Assembly (NCBI GenBank): GCA_963843455.1
Contig: CAWJKE010000008.1
Span: forward strand, 434,001-498,000
Length of the DNA: 64,000 bases
Reading direction: 5' to 3'
DNA from: CAIQPS01 sp963843455
GTDB taxonomy: Bacteria > Actinomycetota > Thermoleophilia > RBG-16-64-13
The stretch's first letter is position 1. Every line of letters begins with the position of its first letter. The notes below the pieces were generated by a model. It had not been told where the DNA came from, did not search any database, and worked only from the letters and a program-made list of their open reading frames with translations. Below, one piece after another: positions 55,828 to 64,000 of the stretch. Both the position numbers and the translations under genes were made by a program.

Positions 55828-57713
55828 GAACGGCAGAACGTACGCTGAGCAGGCCGGCGCCGGGCAGACCGCGCCGGACCATACCCGACGTGGATATCCG
55901 TATCTGCCTTGGCACCGGGGGAGTCGCGGCGGGTAGTCGCGAAGTCCTCAAAGCGTTCGAGGAAAAGCTCGCCGAGAGCGGTGTCCTCGCGGTCATCCGC
56001 CCTCGGGAGGACGACTGCGCCGGACGATGCGCCTCGGTCACCGGCACGGGTTGCCAGGGCCTCTGCGCCATGGACCCTCTGGTCGAGATCCACATGGGAG
56101 TGAACGGTTCCAAGAGCGTGGTCACCTATGGGCAGGTCACACCCGCCATGGTCGATGATATCATCGGCAAGCACATCCTGGGCGGCGAGATCATCGAAAA
56201 GTGGATCGTCAGGACGGACCAGGGACCTACCGAGTACGACAGCTTCTTCGACCGCCAGGAGAAGCTCACTCTGCGCCACGTGGGCATCATCGACCCCGAG
56301 GAGATCGAAGACTACCTGGAGGCCGACGGCTACCAGGCTCTGTACACGGTCCTGTCGAGCATGACGCAGCAGGAAGTCATCGAGGAGGTCCTGGCCTCGG
56401 GGCTCCGCGGCCGGGGGGGAGCGGGCTTCCCCACGGGGCAGAAGTGGAAGTTCGCCAACGCCAACAATCCCCCTGACGGCGTCAAGTACTTCATCTGCAA
56501 CGGCGACGAGGGCGATCCTGGGGCCTTTATGGACTGCTCGGTCCTCGAGGGTGATCCGCACGCCGTGTTCGAGGGCATGGCCATCGGCGCGTACGCGATC
56601 GGCGCAAGCATCGGTTACCTCTATGTGCGGGCCGAATACCCTCTGGCCATCCGCCGGCTGAAGATCGCCATGAAGGCCGCCGAAGAAAAGGGCTTCATCG
56701 GCGACAACATCATGGGCTCCGACTTCTCCTTCCATCTGAAGCTCAAGGAGGGGGCTGGAGCTTTCGTGTGCGGGGAAGAGACGGCCATGATGGAGTCCAT
56801 CGAGGGCGACCGGGGCATGCCCCGTCTGCGTCCGCCGTTCCCCGCCGAGTCGGGCCTTTGGGACCGGCCGACCAACATCAATAACGTGGAGACGCTGGCG
56901 GTCGTTCCGTGGATCATCCTCAACGGCGCCGAGGCGTTCGCCGCCCGGGGGTACGAGAGGTCCAAGGGAACCAAGGTCTTCGCCCTTGCCGGCAAGGTGA
57001 ATCGAACGGGCCTGGCCGAGGTGCCTATGGGCATGCCTCTAAGGGACGTCATCTTCGGCATCGGCGGCGGAGTCAAGAAGAACAAGGCGTTCAAAGCCGT
57101 GCAGATGGGTGGACCTTCGGGAGGCTGCCTGCCTGAGTCGCTGCTCGACCTGCCCGTGGACTACGAGACCATCAACCAGACGGGCGCTATCGTCGGCTCG
57201 GGTGGGATGATCGTGATTGACGAGGACAACTGCATCGTCGACACAGCCCGCTACTTCCTGAGCTTCACCCAGCAGGAAAGTTGCGGAAAATGCCCGCCCT
57301 GCCGCATCGGCACCAAGCGTATGCTCGAGATCCTCGAGAAGATCTGTGCAGGGACGGGGACGCTCGCCGACATCGCCTTCCTCGAGGAGATGGCCCAGCA
57401 GGTGAAGATTGGCTCACTCTGCGCGCTGGGCGGGACCGCACCCAATCCGGTGCAAACGGCGCTCAAGTACTTCCCCGAAGAGTTCCGCGAGCATGTGCTC
57501 GAAAAGAAATGCCGCGCGGGCGCGTGCGCGGCGCTCACTACGTATATCATCGACCCCGAGGCGTGCACTGGATGCCGGGCCTGCCTGCGGGCCTGTCCGG
57601 TGCAGGCCATCACTGGGGAGCGCAAAGAGGTGCATGTGATCGATCAAGAGCTGTGCATCAAGTGTGGTGCCTGCTTGGAGAAGTGTCGGTTCGACGCTGT
57701 GAGGAGGTCCTGA
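55824..57713 (+). CDS. nuoF: NuoF-like NADH/FMN/4Fe-4S subunit with extra ferredoxin domains
   Basis: The 629-residue product is the diaphorase of the HydB/HndC type. It has an N-terminal [2Fe-2S] thioredoxin-like domain (CAGRCASVTGTGC, CAMDP), the FMN site GLRGRGGAGFPTGQKW, NADH-site GDEGDPGAFMD, and the 4Fe-4S ligands ESCGKCPPCRIGTKR with a downstream Cys in GSLCALGG. A C-terminal pair of 4Fe-4S motifs follows (CTGCRACLRACP and CIKCGACLEKC). The last two could contact ferredoxin, as in electron-bifurcating enzymes. Its stop overlaps the next ATG by one base. Confidence 0.94.
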   Translation: MRTAERTLSRPAPGRPRRTIPDVDIRICLGTGGVAAGSREVLKAFEEKLAESGVLAVIRPREDDCAGRCASVTGTGCQGLCAMDPLVEIHMGVNGSKSVVTYGQVTPAMVDDIIGKHILGGEIIEKWIVRTDQGPTEYDSFFDRQEKLTLRHVGIIDPEEIEDYLEADGYQALYTVLSSMTQQEVIEEVLASGLRGRGGAGFPTGQKWKFANANNPPDGVKYFICNGDEGDPGAFMDCSVLEGDPHAVFEGMAIGAYAIGASIGYLYVRAEYPLAIRRLKIAMKAAEEKGFIGDNIMGSDFSFHLKLKEGAGAFVCGEETAMMESIEGDRGMPRLRPPFPAESGLWDRPTNINNVETLAVVPWIILNGAEAFAARGYERSKGTKVFALAGKVNRTGLAEVPMGMPLRDVIFGIGGGVKKNKAFKAVQMGGPSGGCLPESLLDLPVDYETINQTGAIVGSGGMIVIDEDNCIVDTARYFLSFTQQESCGKCPPCRIGTKRMLEILEKICAGTGTLADIAFLEEMAQQVKIGSLCALGGTAPNPVQTALKYFPEEFREHVLEKKCRAGACAALTTYIIDPEACTGCRACLRACPVQAITGERKEVHVIDQELCIKCGACLEKCRFDAVRRS

Positions 57714-60346
57714 TGTCCCCGGCTGGCGATTCCAACGGGCAGGAAAAGATCACCCTGACCCTGAACGGGCGTGAGGTCCAGGCCCAGCCGGGACAAACTA
57801 TCCTGGATGTGGCTCGGGCGGAGGGGGTGGATATCCCCACGCTCTGCTACGACAGTCGCCTGGAAGCCTACGGTGCCTGTCGGATGTGCCTGGTGGAGGT
57901 CGAGGGCGCCCGCGGGCCTATGGCCGCATGCGGCACCAAGGTCAACCAGGGTATGAAGGTCCAGACCCATACGGAAAAGATCGCGAAGCTCCGCAAGTTC
58001 GTCCTGGAGCTGCTCCTTACCAACCACCCGCTCGATTGCCCGGTCTGTGAGGCCGCCGGCGACTGCCGTCTGCAGGATTACGCGTATGAGTACCTGGTCG
58101 ATATGGTGCCCTGGGGCTGGCGCCCGCCGGTGGTCGGCGAGCCCGGCGCCCACCCGAACGTGGCTCACTACGGCGCCCGCTGCATCCTGTGTGGCCGTTG
58201 TGTCCGTATCTGCCGGGAAGTCATGTCCATCGGCTGCTGGGGCTATCTCAACCGGGGCTACGACAGCGAAGTGGACACGCCCTACCGCTTGCCCCTGGTC
58301 GAAGTGGGCTGTGTCTCCTGCGGCCAGTGCGTCAGCACCTGCCCGGTGGGGGCTGTCGCCGGACAGCGGACCCCGCAAGGCGCCCGCGCTTGGCAGACCA
58401 CCAAGATCGCGACCACCTGTTCTTATTGCGCCGACGGCTGCCGCCTGCTGGTCCATGCCTTCCGCGACCGGGTAGTGCGTGTCTCCTCCGAGGAGCAGAA
58501 GGGTCTGAACGGGGGCAATCTTTGCGTCAAAGGACGTTTCGCCCTTGGCTATGCTGACGCTGCCGACCGGCTCACGGCGCCGCACGTGGCGCAGGCCGGC
58601 GGTGGACTTCAGGAAGCCACTTGGGATGAGGCGCTCAAGACCGCAGCCGATAAGATCGATGCTGTACGCCGCGAGCACGGGGGCCAAGCTGTGGCGGCCG
58701 TCTGCGGGACCAATTGCACGAACGAGACCGCCTATCTAGTGCAGAAACTGATGCGGACCGTGGTGGGTTCCAACAACGTCGATTCCATCGACCATGCCGA
58801 CCTGGCTGCTTCCGAGAAGGTCCTTGCTGAGGCCCTTGATGTGCAGGCCATGACCAACTCGCGGTTCGACCTGGACGACTCGGACGCCATCTTGGTGCTG
58901 GGGGCCAATCTCACCGAGTGCGACCCCGTGCTCGCGCTGTCGGTCGTCAGGGCTCTCAGAAAGAACCGGCCGGTCATCGTAGTCGACCCGCGCAGGACCG
59001 ATCTGGCCGCCAAGGCGAAGTACCACCTTGGCCTGAAGCCTGGTACCGACCTAGCCGTCCTGCGGGCGATGATGAGGCACATCCTCGATGTCAAACTGCA
59101 GGACGCCGACTTCGTGGCCGGCAACACCGAGGGCTTCGGCGGCTTTGAGGCGTCGCTGGCCAACGTCGATGTGGCGGCCGAGGCTGCCATTGCGGGCGTC
59201 GATGCCGATCTGCTGCGGACCGCGGCCGTGGCCTTTGCCCAAGCCGGCGCTGCGGCCATTTTCATCGGTTTGGGGCTTTCCCAGGGACCGCAGGCCGAAG
59301 AGGCCGTGCGGGCAGCGGCCGAGCTGGCCATGCTGACGGGCAATCTTGGCCGACCGGGAACCGGTCTGTATCCGGTGAGGACGGGGGCCAACTCCCAGGG
59401 CCTGATCGATATGGGCGTGCGTCCGGACCGTGGTGATGCCCACCTCGCAGGTCCAGCCCCGGGACTGGCGCTCGTGGACCTGGTGCCCGCCATTGAAGCG
59501 GGCAGCGTCAAGGCGCTCTACGTGGTGGGTGCCGATCCGGTGCTCGCTTTGGCCGACGACGAGCGTACCCGCAAGGCATTGGCACGGCTCGATGCCCTTG
59601 TGGTCCAAGATTCGTTCCTGACCGATACCGCGGCCGAGGCCGATGTGGTCTTGGCGTCGGCGGTGGCGTTCGAGGACGAGGGTACGTTCACCAACGGCGA
59701 GCGGTTCGTCCAGCGAGTACGGGCGGCCGTGCCTCCCCGGGGGGACAGCTTGCCGGATTGGACGATCGTCCAGAAGATGGCAAACGCTCTTGGCGCCGAC
59801 TGGGTCTACGCCAGTCCCGCAGAAGTCATGCGGGAGATCGCGGAACTCATCCCCGCGTATAGTGGCGTTTCGTATGCCCGACTCGAAGATGCCGGGGTTC
59901 AGGTCCCGTGCTCGAGGGACGACAGCACCGGGACGCCGATACTCCTGGCCGAAACGCTTGATACGCGCAAGGCCCGGTTCGCTACGGTTGCGGCAGCGGC
60001 GCCGCGGAAGGGTGGTAGTGACGGCTACCCGTTCATCCTTCTCACCGGCTCGGTCAAGGAGCACCACGGTACCGGCGTGCGGACCCGACGTTCAGCGGGG
60101 AGCAGCCGTCTGATGCCTGAGGCTCGGCTCGAGATCAACCCGGCCGACGCGACGCGGCTCGGCGTGACCGATGGAGACGCAGTGCGAGCTTCAGCCGAAG
60201 CGGGTGGAGCTCTCGAGGTGGAGGCGACGGTGACCGATCGGGTGCCGGAGGGAACAGTATTCCTTCCCGGCTTCTCCGCGACCGCTCCGGTGTCGAGACT
60301 TCTGAGGTCCGGCGGCCATCCGAAGGTGAAGGTGGAGAAGGTCTAG
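57713..60346 (+). CDS. nuoG: NuoG-like molybdopterin-fold iron-sulfur subunit
   Basis: The 877-residue product has an N-terminal [2Fe-2S] ferredoxin (CYDSRLEAYGACRMCLVEVEG spread, Cys at ends), the His/Cys segment HPLDCPVCEAAGDC, two 4Fe-4S motifs (CILCGRCVRIC, CVSCGQCVSTCP), a CSYCADGC cluster site and the molybdopterin-oxidoreductase fold with a C-terminal dinucleotide-binding domain. Where formate dehydrogenases have a Cys or Sec followed by His (pattern NNID-CARLCHAP), this protein reads NNVDSIDHADLAAS, so the metal ligand is missing. It therefore looks like a NuoG-type electron conduit rather than a formate dehydrogenase. No membrane complex I genes adjoin. The gene converges with the Lon-like gene (4-base overlap). 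Confidence 0.9.
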   Translation: MSPAGDSNGQEKITLTLNGREVQAQPGQTILDVARAEGVDIPTLCYDSRLEAYGACRMCLVEVEGARGPMAACGTKVNQGMKVQTHTEKIAKLRKFVLELLLTNHPLDCPVCEAAGDCRLQDYAYEYLVDMVPWGWRPPVVGEPGAHPNVAHYGARCILCGRCVRICREVMSIGCWGYLNRGYDSEVDTPYRLPLVEVGCVSCGQCVSTCPVGAVAGQRTPQGARAWQTTKIATTCSYCADGCRLLVHAFRDRVVRVSSEEQKGLNGGNLCVKGRFALGYADAADRLTAPHVAQAGGGLQEATWDEALKTAADKIDAVRREHGGQAVAAVCGTNCTNETAYLVQKLMRTVVGSNNVDSIDHADLAASEKVLAEALDVQAMTNSRFDLDDSDAILVLGANLTECDPVLALSVVRALRKNRPVIVVDPRRTDLAAKAKYHLGLKPGTDLAVLRAMMRHILDVKLQDADFVAGNTEGFGGFEASLANVDVAAEAAIAGVDADLLRTAAVAFAQAGAAAIFIGLGLSQGPQAEEAVRAAAELAMLTGNLGRPGTGLYPVRTGANSQGLIDMGVRPDRGDAHLAGPAPGLALVDLVPAIEAGSVKALYVVGADPVLALADDERTRKALARLDALVVQDSFLTDTAAEADVVLASAVAFEDEGTFTNGERFVQRVRAAVPPRGDSLPDWTIVQKMANALGADWVYASPAEVMREIAELIPAYSGVSYARLEDAGVQVPCSRDDSTGTPILLAETLDTRKARFATVAAAAPRKGGSDGYPFILLTGSVKEHHGTGVRTRRSAGSSRLMPEARLEINPADATRLGVTDGDAVRASAEAGGALEVEATVTDRVPEGTVFLPGFSATAPVSRLLRSGGHPKVKVEKV

Positions 60347-62793
60347 GGAGCGACGGGCTCCGCGTTCTCTTTGCCCTTCTTGCGGACCGCTTCCCGGGCC
60401 TTCTCGGCCAGCAGCGCCAGGCGGTCTACCACCATCCGGTTGACGGTACCTTCCGGATAAGTTCCGTCCCCGCCAAGTTCGCCCGCCGGCAGGCCGGTGA
60501 GCAGGCTGATGCCCTCATCGATCATCGCCACCGGGACGATGTGGAAGCGGCCGGCCTCGATAGCCTCGCGCACCCTGGGGCTGAGCATCAGGTTGGGCAC
60601 GTTGGACTTCGGTATGAGCACCGTCTCGTCGCCCTTGAGGCCCAGGGCCTCGCATACTGCGAAGAAGCCCTCGATCTTCTCGTTGACCCCGCCGATGGCC
60701 TGCACCTGGCCGCGCTGGTTGACCGAACCGGTCACCGCGAAGCGCTGCTGGATGGGCGCTCCGGAGAGGGAGGAGAGGAGGGCGTAGAGTTCCGCCGACG
60801 AGGCGCTGTCTCCCTCCACCCCGGAATACGATTGCTCGAACACCAGCCGCGCCGTCAGGGAAAGCGGCTTTTCCGACGCGTATTTGGAGCCGAGGTAGCC
60901 GGACAGGATGAGGACCCCTTTGGAATGGATGGGACCACCCATCTCTACTTCGCGCTCGATGTCCATCACCTCGCCGTCACCCAGACGGTGAGTCGCGGTT
61001 ATCCGACTGGGCCGTCCAAACATGTAATCGCCGATCGAGGAGACCGACAGGCCATTGATCTGGCCCGCGACGGCACCCGTGGTGTCGACCATCACGGTGG
61101 CGTCGGCGATCATTTCGCGGACGCGCTCTTCGATCAGGTTAGAGCGGTAGATCCTCTGGTCGATGGCCTTCTGTACATGTTCCCGGCCCACCACTGGCGA
61201 CTGGCCGTCCGGACAGACTTTGCGGGCCCAGTAGGACGACTCTGTCAGCAGGTCGCGTACATCGGTGAACTTGGTCGTCATCTTGCGCTGGTCTTCCACG
61301 AGGCGCGATGTCTGTTCGATAACCCGGCCCACGGCCCCGGCCGTGAACGGGGGTAGGTCGTGCTCCCGGGCCACCCGGCCTATGAAGCGGGCGTAGAGTT
61401 GTTCGGTCTGGGGAGTCCGGTCGACCACTGAGTCGAAGTCGGCCTTGACCTTGAAGAGCTCCTGAAAGTCGGGATCCTGGCTGTACAGGAGGTAGTACAC
61501 GAATGCCTCGCCTATGAGCACTATCTTTGCTTTGAAGGGGATGGGCTCCGGGTCGAGCGAGGCTGTGGTGGCGAATCCCATCTGCTGGGCGATGTCCTCT
61601 ATCCGGATCTCTCGGGTCTTGAGGGTCCGTTTCAAGGCGTCCCACGCGTAAGGCTTCAGTAGGACGTCGCGAGCGTCTAGGACCAGAAAGCCCCCGTTGG
61701 CCTTGTGGAGCGCCCCCGCCTTGATCATGGTGAAATCGGTGAAGAGGGCGCCAAACTGCGCCTGATGCTCGACCTGGCCCACCAAGTTCTGCAGCACCGG
61801 GTTGGTCTCGGTTACCACCGGCGCACCCTGCAGGTCGGAATTGTCGACGACTACATTGATGCGGTATTTCTCGAAGGCTGTTTCGCCCTTCTGCCGCGGG
61901 GAGATCGGCATGCCCATGAACATCACGGGAGTTTCGTCGTCGGACTTCTTGAAGTCGTCGGCGTTCTCTACCACGTCTTTCAGCACCGCGCGCAGGTAGT
62001 CGTCCATCTCGGGAAACTGACACCAGCGCTCACAAGTCTCGTCCACGAGATGCCGCGCGGCGAAGTCCGTGACCTTCTGATCGAGTTCGCGCAAAGCGTC
62101 TCGGCCGGCGCGCTCGTCTTGACGAACGAGGCGCATAAGCTGCTGCAACTCTTCGTTGAGAACTTCGAGACCTTCGTCGATCCGCTTCTGCTTCTTGGAC
62201 GGCAGCGCCTCGTACGCCTCCCGAGGCATCGGCTCGCCCTTCGCAGTCTTGGGCACCACAACCAAGCCGGCGGGAGTCCGCACTATCGTGAAGCCCTGCG
62301 TCTCGGCCTTCTCGCTGAGCCCGCTCAGCTTGGCCTCCTGCTGCTCGCCCACCTGCTGCGCGATGGTCCGCTTCTGCTTCTCGTACTCCTCGCCCTCGAA
62401 GGCCTGGGTGATGGCAGCCTGAAGATCCGCGACCAGCTTCTCCATATCCTTGCGGAAGGCCTGTGCCCGGCCCCCGGGCACGCGTATGGCGTTCGGCTCG
62501 GAGGGTTTGCCGAAGTTGTAGACGTACATCCAATCATCGGGAGCGGGTAGCGAGGCCGCCTCCCGTTTGAGGAATTCATAGACTGTGGCAGTCTTGCCGG
62601 TCCCGGATGGGCCGACCGCGAAGATGTTGTAGCCCTCGCTGTCGATGCCCATGCCGAACTCCACAGAGGAAACGGCTCGTTCTTGGCCGATGATCTCGGT
62701 GAGGTCGGGAAGGGTGGCTGTGGTCTCGAACGAAAGCGACTCGCAGCCCCGGTAGACCTCGTTCGCTTCCAGTTCTGCCGGCAGGTTGGCCAT
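60343..62793 (-). CDS. Lon-like ATP-dependent protease (AAA_32/Lon_C type)
   Basis: The 816-residue product has an N-terminal region with Walker A AVGPSGTGKTATVYEFL, a long helical insertion, Walker B-like NGGFLVLDARDVL, and a C-terminal Lon proteolytic domain with the serine in EGDSASSAELYALLSSLSG and the lysine in GGVNEKIEGFF. This is the Lon-related putative protease family, distinct from LonA, found near stress genes; its substrate is unknown. ATG 62793 follows GGAGG by 5 bases; the in-frame extension to 62913 overlaps the tRNA-Leu gene and is rejected. Confidence 0.93.
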   Translation of the reverse strand: MANLPAELEANEVYRGCESLSFETTATLPDLTEIIGQERAVSSVEFGMGIDSEGYNIFAVGPSGTGKTATVYEFLKREAASLPAPDDWMYVYNFGKPSEPNAIRVPGGRAQAFRKDMEKLVADLQAAITQAFEGEEYEKQKRTIAQQVGEQQEAKLSGLSEKAETQGFTIVRTPAGLVVVPKTAKGEPMPREAYEALPSKKQKRIDEGLEVLNEELQQLMRLVRQDERAGRDALRELDQKVTDFAARHLVDETCERWCQFPEMDDYLRAVLKDVVENADDFKKSDDETPVMFMGMPISPRQKGETAFEKYRINVVVDNSDLQGAPVVTETNPVLQNLVGQVEHQAQFGALFTDFTMIKAGALHKANGGFLVLDARDVLLKPYAWDALKRTLKTREIRIEDIAQQMGFATTASLDPEPIPFKAKIVLIGEAFVYYLLYSQDPDFQELFKVKADFDSVVDRTPQTEQLYARFIGRVAREHDLPPFTAGAVGRVIEQTSRLVEDQRKMTTKFTDVRDLLTESSYWARKVCPDGQSPVVGREHVQKAIDQRIYRSNLIEERVREMIADATVMVDTTGAVAGQINGLSVSSIGDYMFGRPSRITATHRLGDGEVMDIEREVEMGGPIHSKGVLILSGYLGSKYASEKPLSLTARLVFEQSYSGVEGDSASSAELYALLSSLSGAPIQQRFAVTGSVNQRGQVQAIGGVNEKIEGFFAVCEALGLKGDETVLIPKSNVPNLMLSPRVREAIEAGRFHIVPVAMIDEGISLLTGLPAGELGGDGTYPEGTVNRMVVDRLALLAEKAREAVRKKGKENAEPVAP

Positions 62794-62886
62794 TGGAGCC
62801 TCCGGTCGAGTCGGTAGTCGCACATGCCGCGCGCGGGCCACGCCCCACAAGCACCCGGTGAAACCGTCGAGAAACCGCCAGAATGA

Positions 62887-62971
<85 letters not shown>

Positions 62972-62990
62972 TTGGGCGAAAGCCGCGGTG

Positions 62991-63020
62991 AGTATAAGGC
63001 CCGGCGGCAGGGGGCGTCAA
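62991..63020 (-). promoter_or_regulatory. Promoter of tRNA-Leu
   Basis: On the minus strand TTGACG (63020-63015) and TATACT (62996-62991) are spaced by 18 bases, about 20 bases before the tRNA. Confidence 0.88.
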
Positions 63021-63054
63021 CCGGAAAGCGACCCGACTCTCCGAGCGCGGGCGC

Positions 63055-63083
63055 TTGAAGCCGCCGAACATTTGTTCTATACT
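63055..63083 (+). promoter_or_regulatory. lexA promoter
   Basis: TTGAAG (63055-63060) and TATACT (63078-63083) are spaced by exactly 17 bases. One SOS box fills most of the spacer and a second lies just after the start point. Confidence 0.88.
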
Positions 63084-63104
63084 CTTTACACCGAACGAAT
63101 GTTC
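63065..63104 (+). promoter_or_regulatory. Two LexA (SOS) boxes
   Basis: CGAACATTTGTTC (63065-63077) and CGAACGAATGTTC (63092-63104) both fit the Gram-positive SOS consensus CGAAC-N4-GTTC. Their starts are 27 bases apart and they bracket the -10, as expected for tight autoregulation by LexA. Confidence 0.92.
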
Positions 63105-63119
63105 AGTAAGGAGCCCAAG

Positions 63120-63743
63120 ATGGATGATCTGCCAGAACGCCAGCGGTTGATACTCCAGGTTATCGAGGACGCCGTCCGGGAACAGGGTTACCCGCCTACA
63201 GTGCGGGAGATCGGCTCCGCGGTCGGTCTGTGTTCTCCCGCCTCTGTGCAGAGTCACCTGTCAGCCCTCGAGGCTCAGGGCTATATCCGCAGAGCAGGAG
63301 CTTCCAAGCGGCGCGCGCTCGAGGTCACTCGCCCCGGCAAGGGCGGCACGGGCGGTCGCGCTAGTCGAGGACTGCGGCCGGTGCCTCTGGTCGGCCGGGT
63401 GGCTGCCGGCACACCGCTGCTGGCCGACGAGAACATCGAAGAAAGTCTCGACATCCCCGGCTTCCTGGGCGGTGGCGAGAGTTGCTTCGCCCTCAGGGTC
63501 ACCGGCACTTCTATGATCAAGGCGGGCATCTTCGACGGCGACCTCGTAGTGGTCAAGCGGCAGGAGACTGCGGACGACGGGGACATCGTTGTGGCGTTGC
63601 TCGACGATGAAGCCACGCTAAAACGCTTCTTCCGCGAAGAGGACCAGGTCAGATTGCAGCCCGAAAACGACCTCATGGAACCGATCTTCGTTCGGGACCC
63701 TCTTATCGCAGGTAAGGTCATCGCCGTCATGAGGAAGTTGTGA
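63120..63743 (+). CDS. lexA: SOS repressor LexA
   Basis: LexA represses DNA-damage genes and cleaves itself when bound to RecA filaments. The 207-residue product has the winged helix (YPPTVREIGSAVGLCSPASV then SHLSALEAQGYI), the Ala-Gly cleavage site in GRVAAGTPLLA, the catalytic serine in VTGTSMIKAGIFDGD and lysine in DDEATLKRFFRE. ATG 63120 has AAGGAG upstream; the longer in-frame reading crosses the SOS boxes and is rejected. A small zinc-ribbon gene follows 4 bases later. Confidence 0.97.
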   Translation: MDDLPERQRLILQVIEDAVREQGYPPTVREIGSAVGLCSPASVQSHLSALEAQGYIRRAGASKRRALEVTRPGKGGTGGRASRGLRPVPLVGRVAAGTPLLADENIEESLDIPGFLGGGESCFALRVTGTSMIKAGIFDGDLVVVKRQETADDGDIVVALLDDEATLKRFFREEDQVRLQPENDLMEPIFVRDPLIAGKVIAVMRKL

Positions 63744-63747
63744 TCAG

Positions 63748-64000
63748 ATGAACCGCACTCAATGCATCAAGTCCACCCAGACCCAACAGGAATCGCTCGC
63801 CGCTTTCCTGGCTCGGGTTCGACCCGGGGATTCGTGCGCCTGTTGCGGAGAGCCGCTCCAGTCCATGGATCCGGGTTCCAGATCCGGCGGCGCTGGGTCG
63901 GGCTCGTCCAGCCTTCAGCTCGCGCCCGCAGCGATCGTCTGCCCGGCCTGTGGCTGCGAGATCTCCGAGGAGACGGGTCCCAACGCTGAAGAAAGCCGGA
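63748..64000 (+). CDS. Zinc-ribbon protein downstream of lexA (cut by window edge)
   Basis: ATG 63748, 4 bases after the lexA stop, opens a frame that runs off the window (at least 84 codons). It contains CACCGEPLQS and VCPACGCEIS, a split zinc ribbon separated by a Gly/Ser-rich linker. There is no other recognised domain in the visible part. Position suggests co-transcription with lexA and possible SOS induction. Confidence 0.6.
   Translation, partial: MNRTQCIKSTQTQQESLAAFLARVRPGDSCACCGEPLQSMDPGSRSGGAGSGSSSLQLAPAAIVCPACGCEISEETGPNAEESR

Noticed and set aside
57713..60346. Selenoprotein formate dehydrogenase
   Set aside because: There is no in-frame TGA at the active site and the Cys/Sec-His segment is absent.

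Overview
The window is a dense, high-GC bacterial chromosome segment that is almost entirely housekeeping. Actinobacterial or Gram-positive hallmarks are WhiA next to RapZ, a RimI-TsaD fusion, LexA boxes of the CGAAC-N4-GTTC type, CIRCE control of groES-groEL and a type A RNase P RNA. Together with a soluble NuoEFG-like set and an Fe-type superoxide dismutase, this suggests a deep-branching, probably anaerobic or facultative Actinomycetota lineage (Coriobacteriia/Geothermincolia-like). The lineage is an inference; no rRNA is present. No prophage, insertion sequence or CRISPR array was seen.

Layout. 1-7 kb: a DUF2520 Rossmann protein diverges from a type-4 uracil-DNA glycosylase that leads the t6A operon tsaE-tsaB-rimI/tsaD, followed by groES-groEL. 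7-20.6 kb: roadblock protein, small membrane protein, tldD-pmbA, pyrE, HU, pyrF, an antisense membrane protein, dacA, a PfkB-type sugar kinase, guaA, rsfS, tRNA-Ala(GGC), a secreted protein made of five identical 246-bp repeats behind a structured leader, and a small secreted protein next to a PrsW protease. Four genes in this stretch carry six single-base insertions that break the frame. 21.7-35 kb: uvrA-hflX (hflX runs into a small HTH module), small zinc-ribbon and membrane proteins, an M42 peptidase with an acyl-CoA dehydrogenase, then uvrC-ogt-rapZ-whiA. 34.7-39.7 kb: lower glycolysis gapA-pgk-tpiA-gpmI plus secG. 39.7-45.6 kb: a complete peptide/nickel-type ABC importer, followed by rnpB. 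46-52.6 kb: cyclic-2,3-diphosphoglycerate-synthetase-like GTPase, SOD, MFS transporter, murI-rph-rdgB and a mini-zincin. 52.6-64 kb: XRE regulator, larC-lipA, nuoEFG-like genes, a Lon-like AAA+ protease, tRNA-Leu(GAG), lexA with two SOS boxes and a zinc-ribbon protein cut by the window edge.

No wholly new multi-gene system stands out. The most unusual items are the perfect tandem-repeat secreted protein with its structured leader, the cluster of +1 frameshifts between 7.5 and 20.2 kb, the NuoG-like subunit that lacks the catalytic Cys/Sec segment of formate dehydrogenases, the HflX-HTH read-through arrangement, and short-leader promoters on udg, uvrA and murI.
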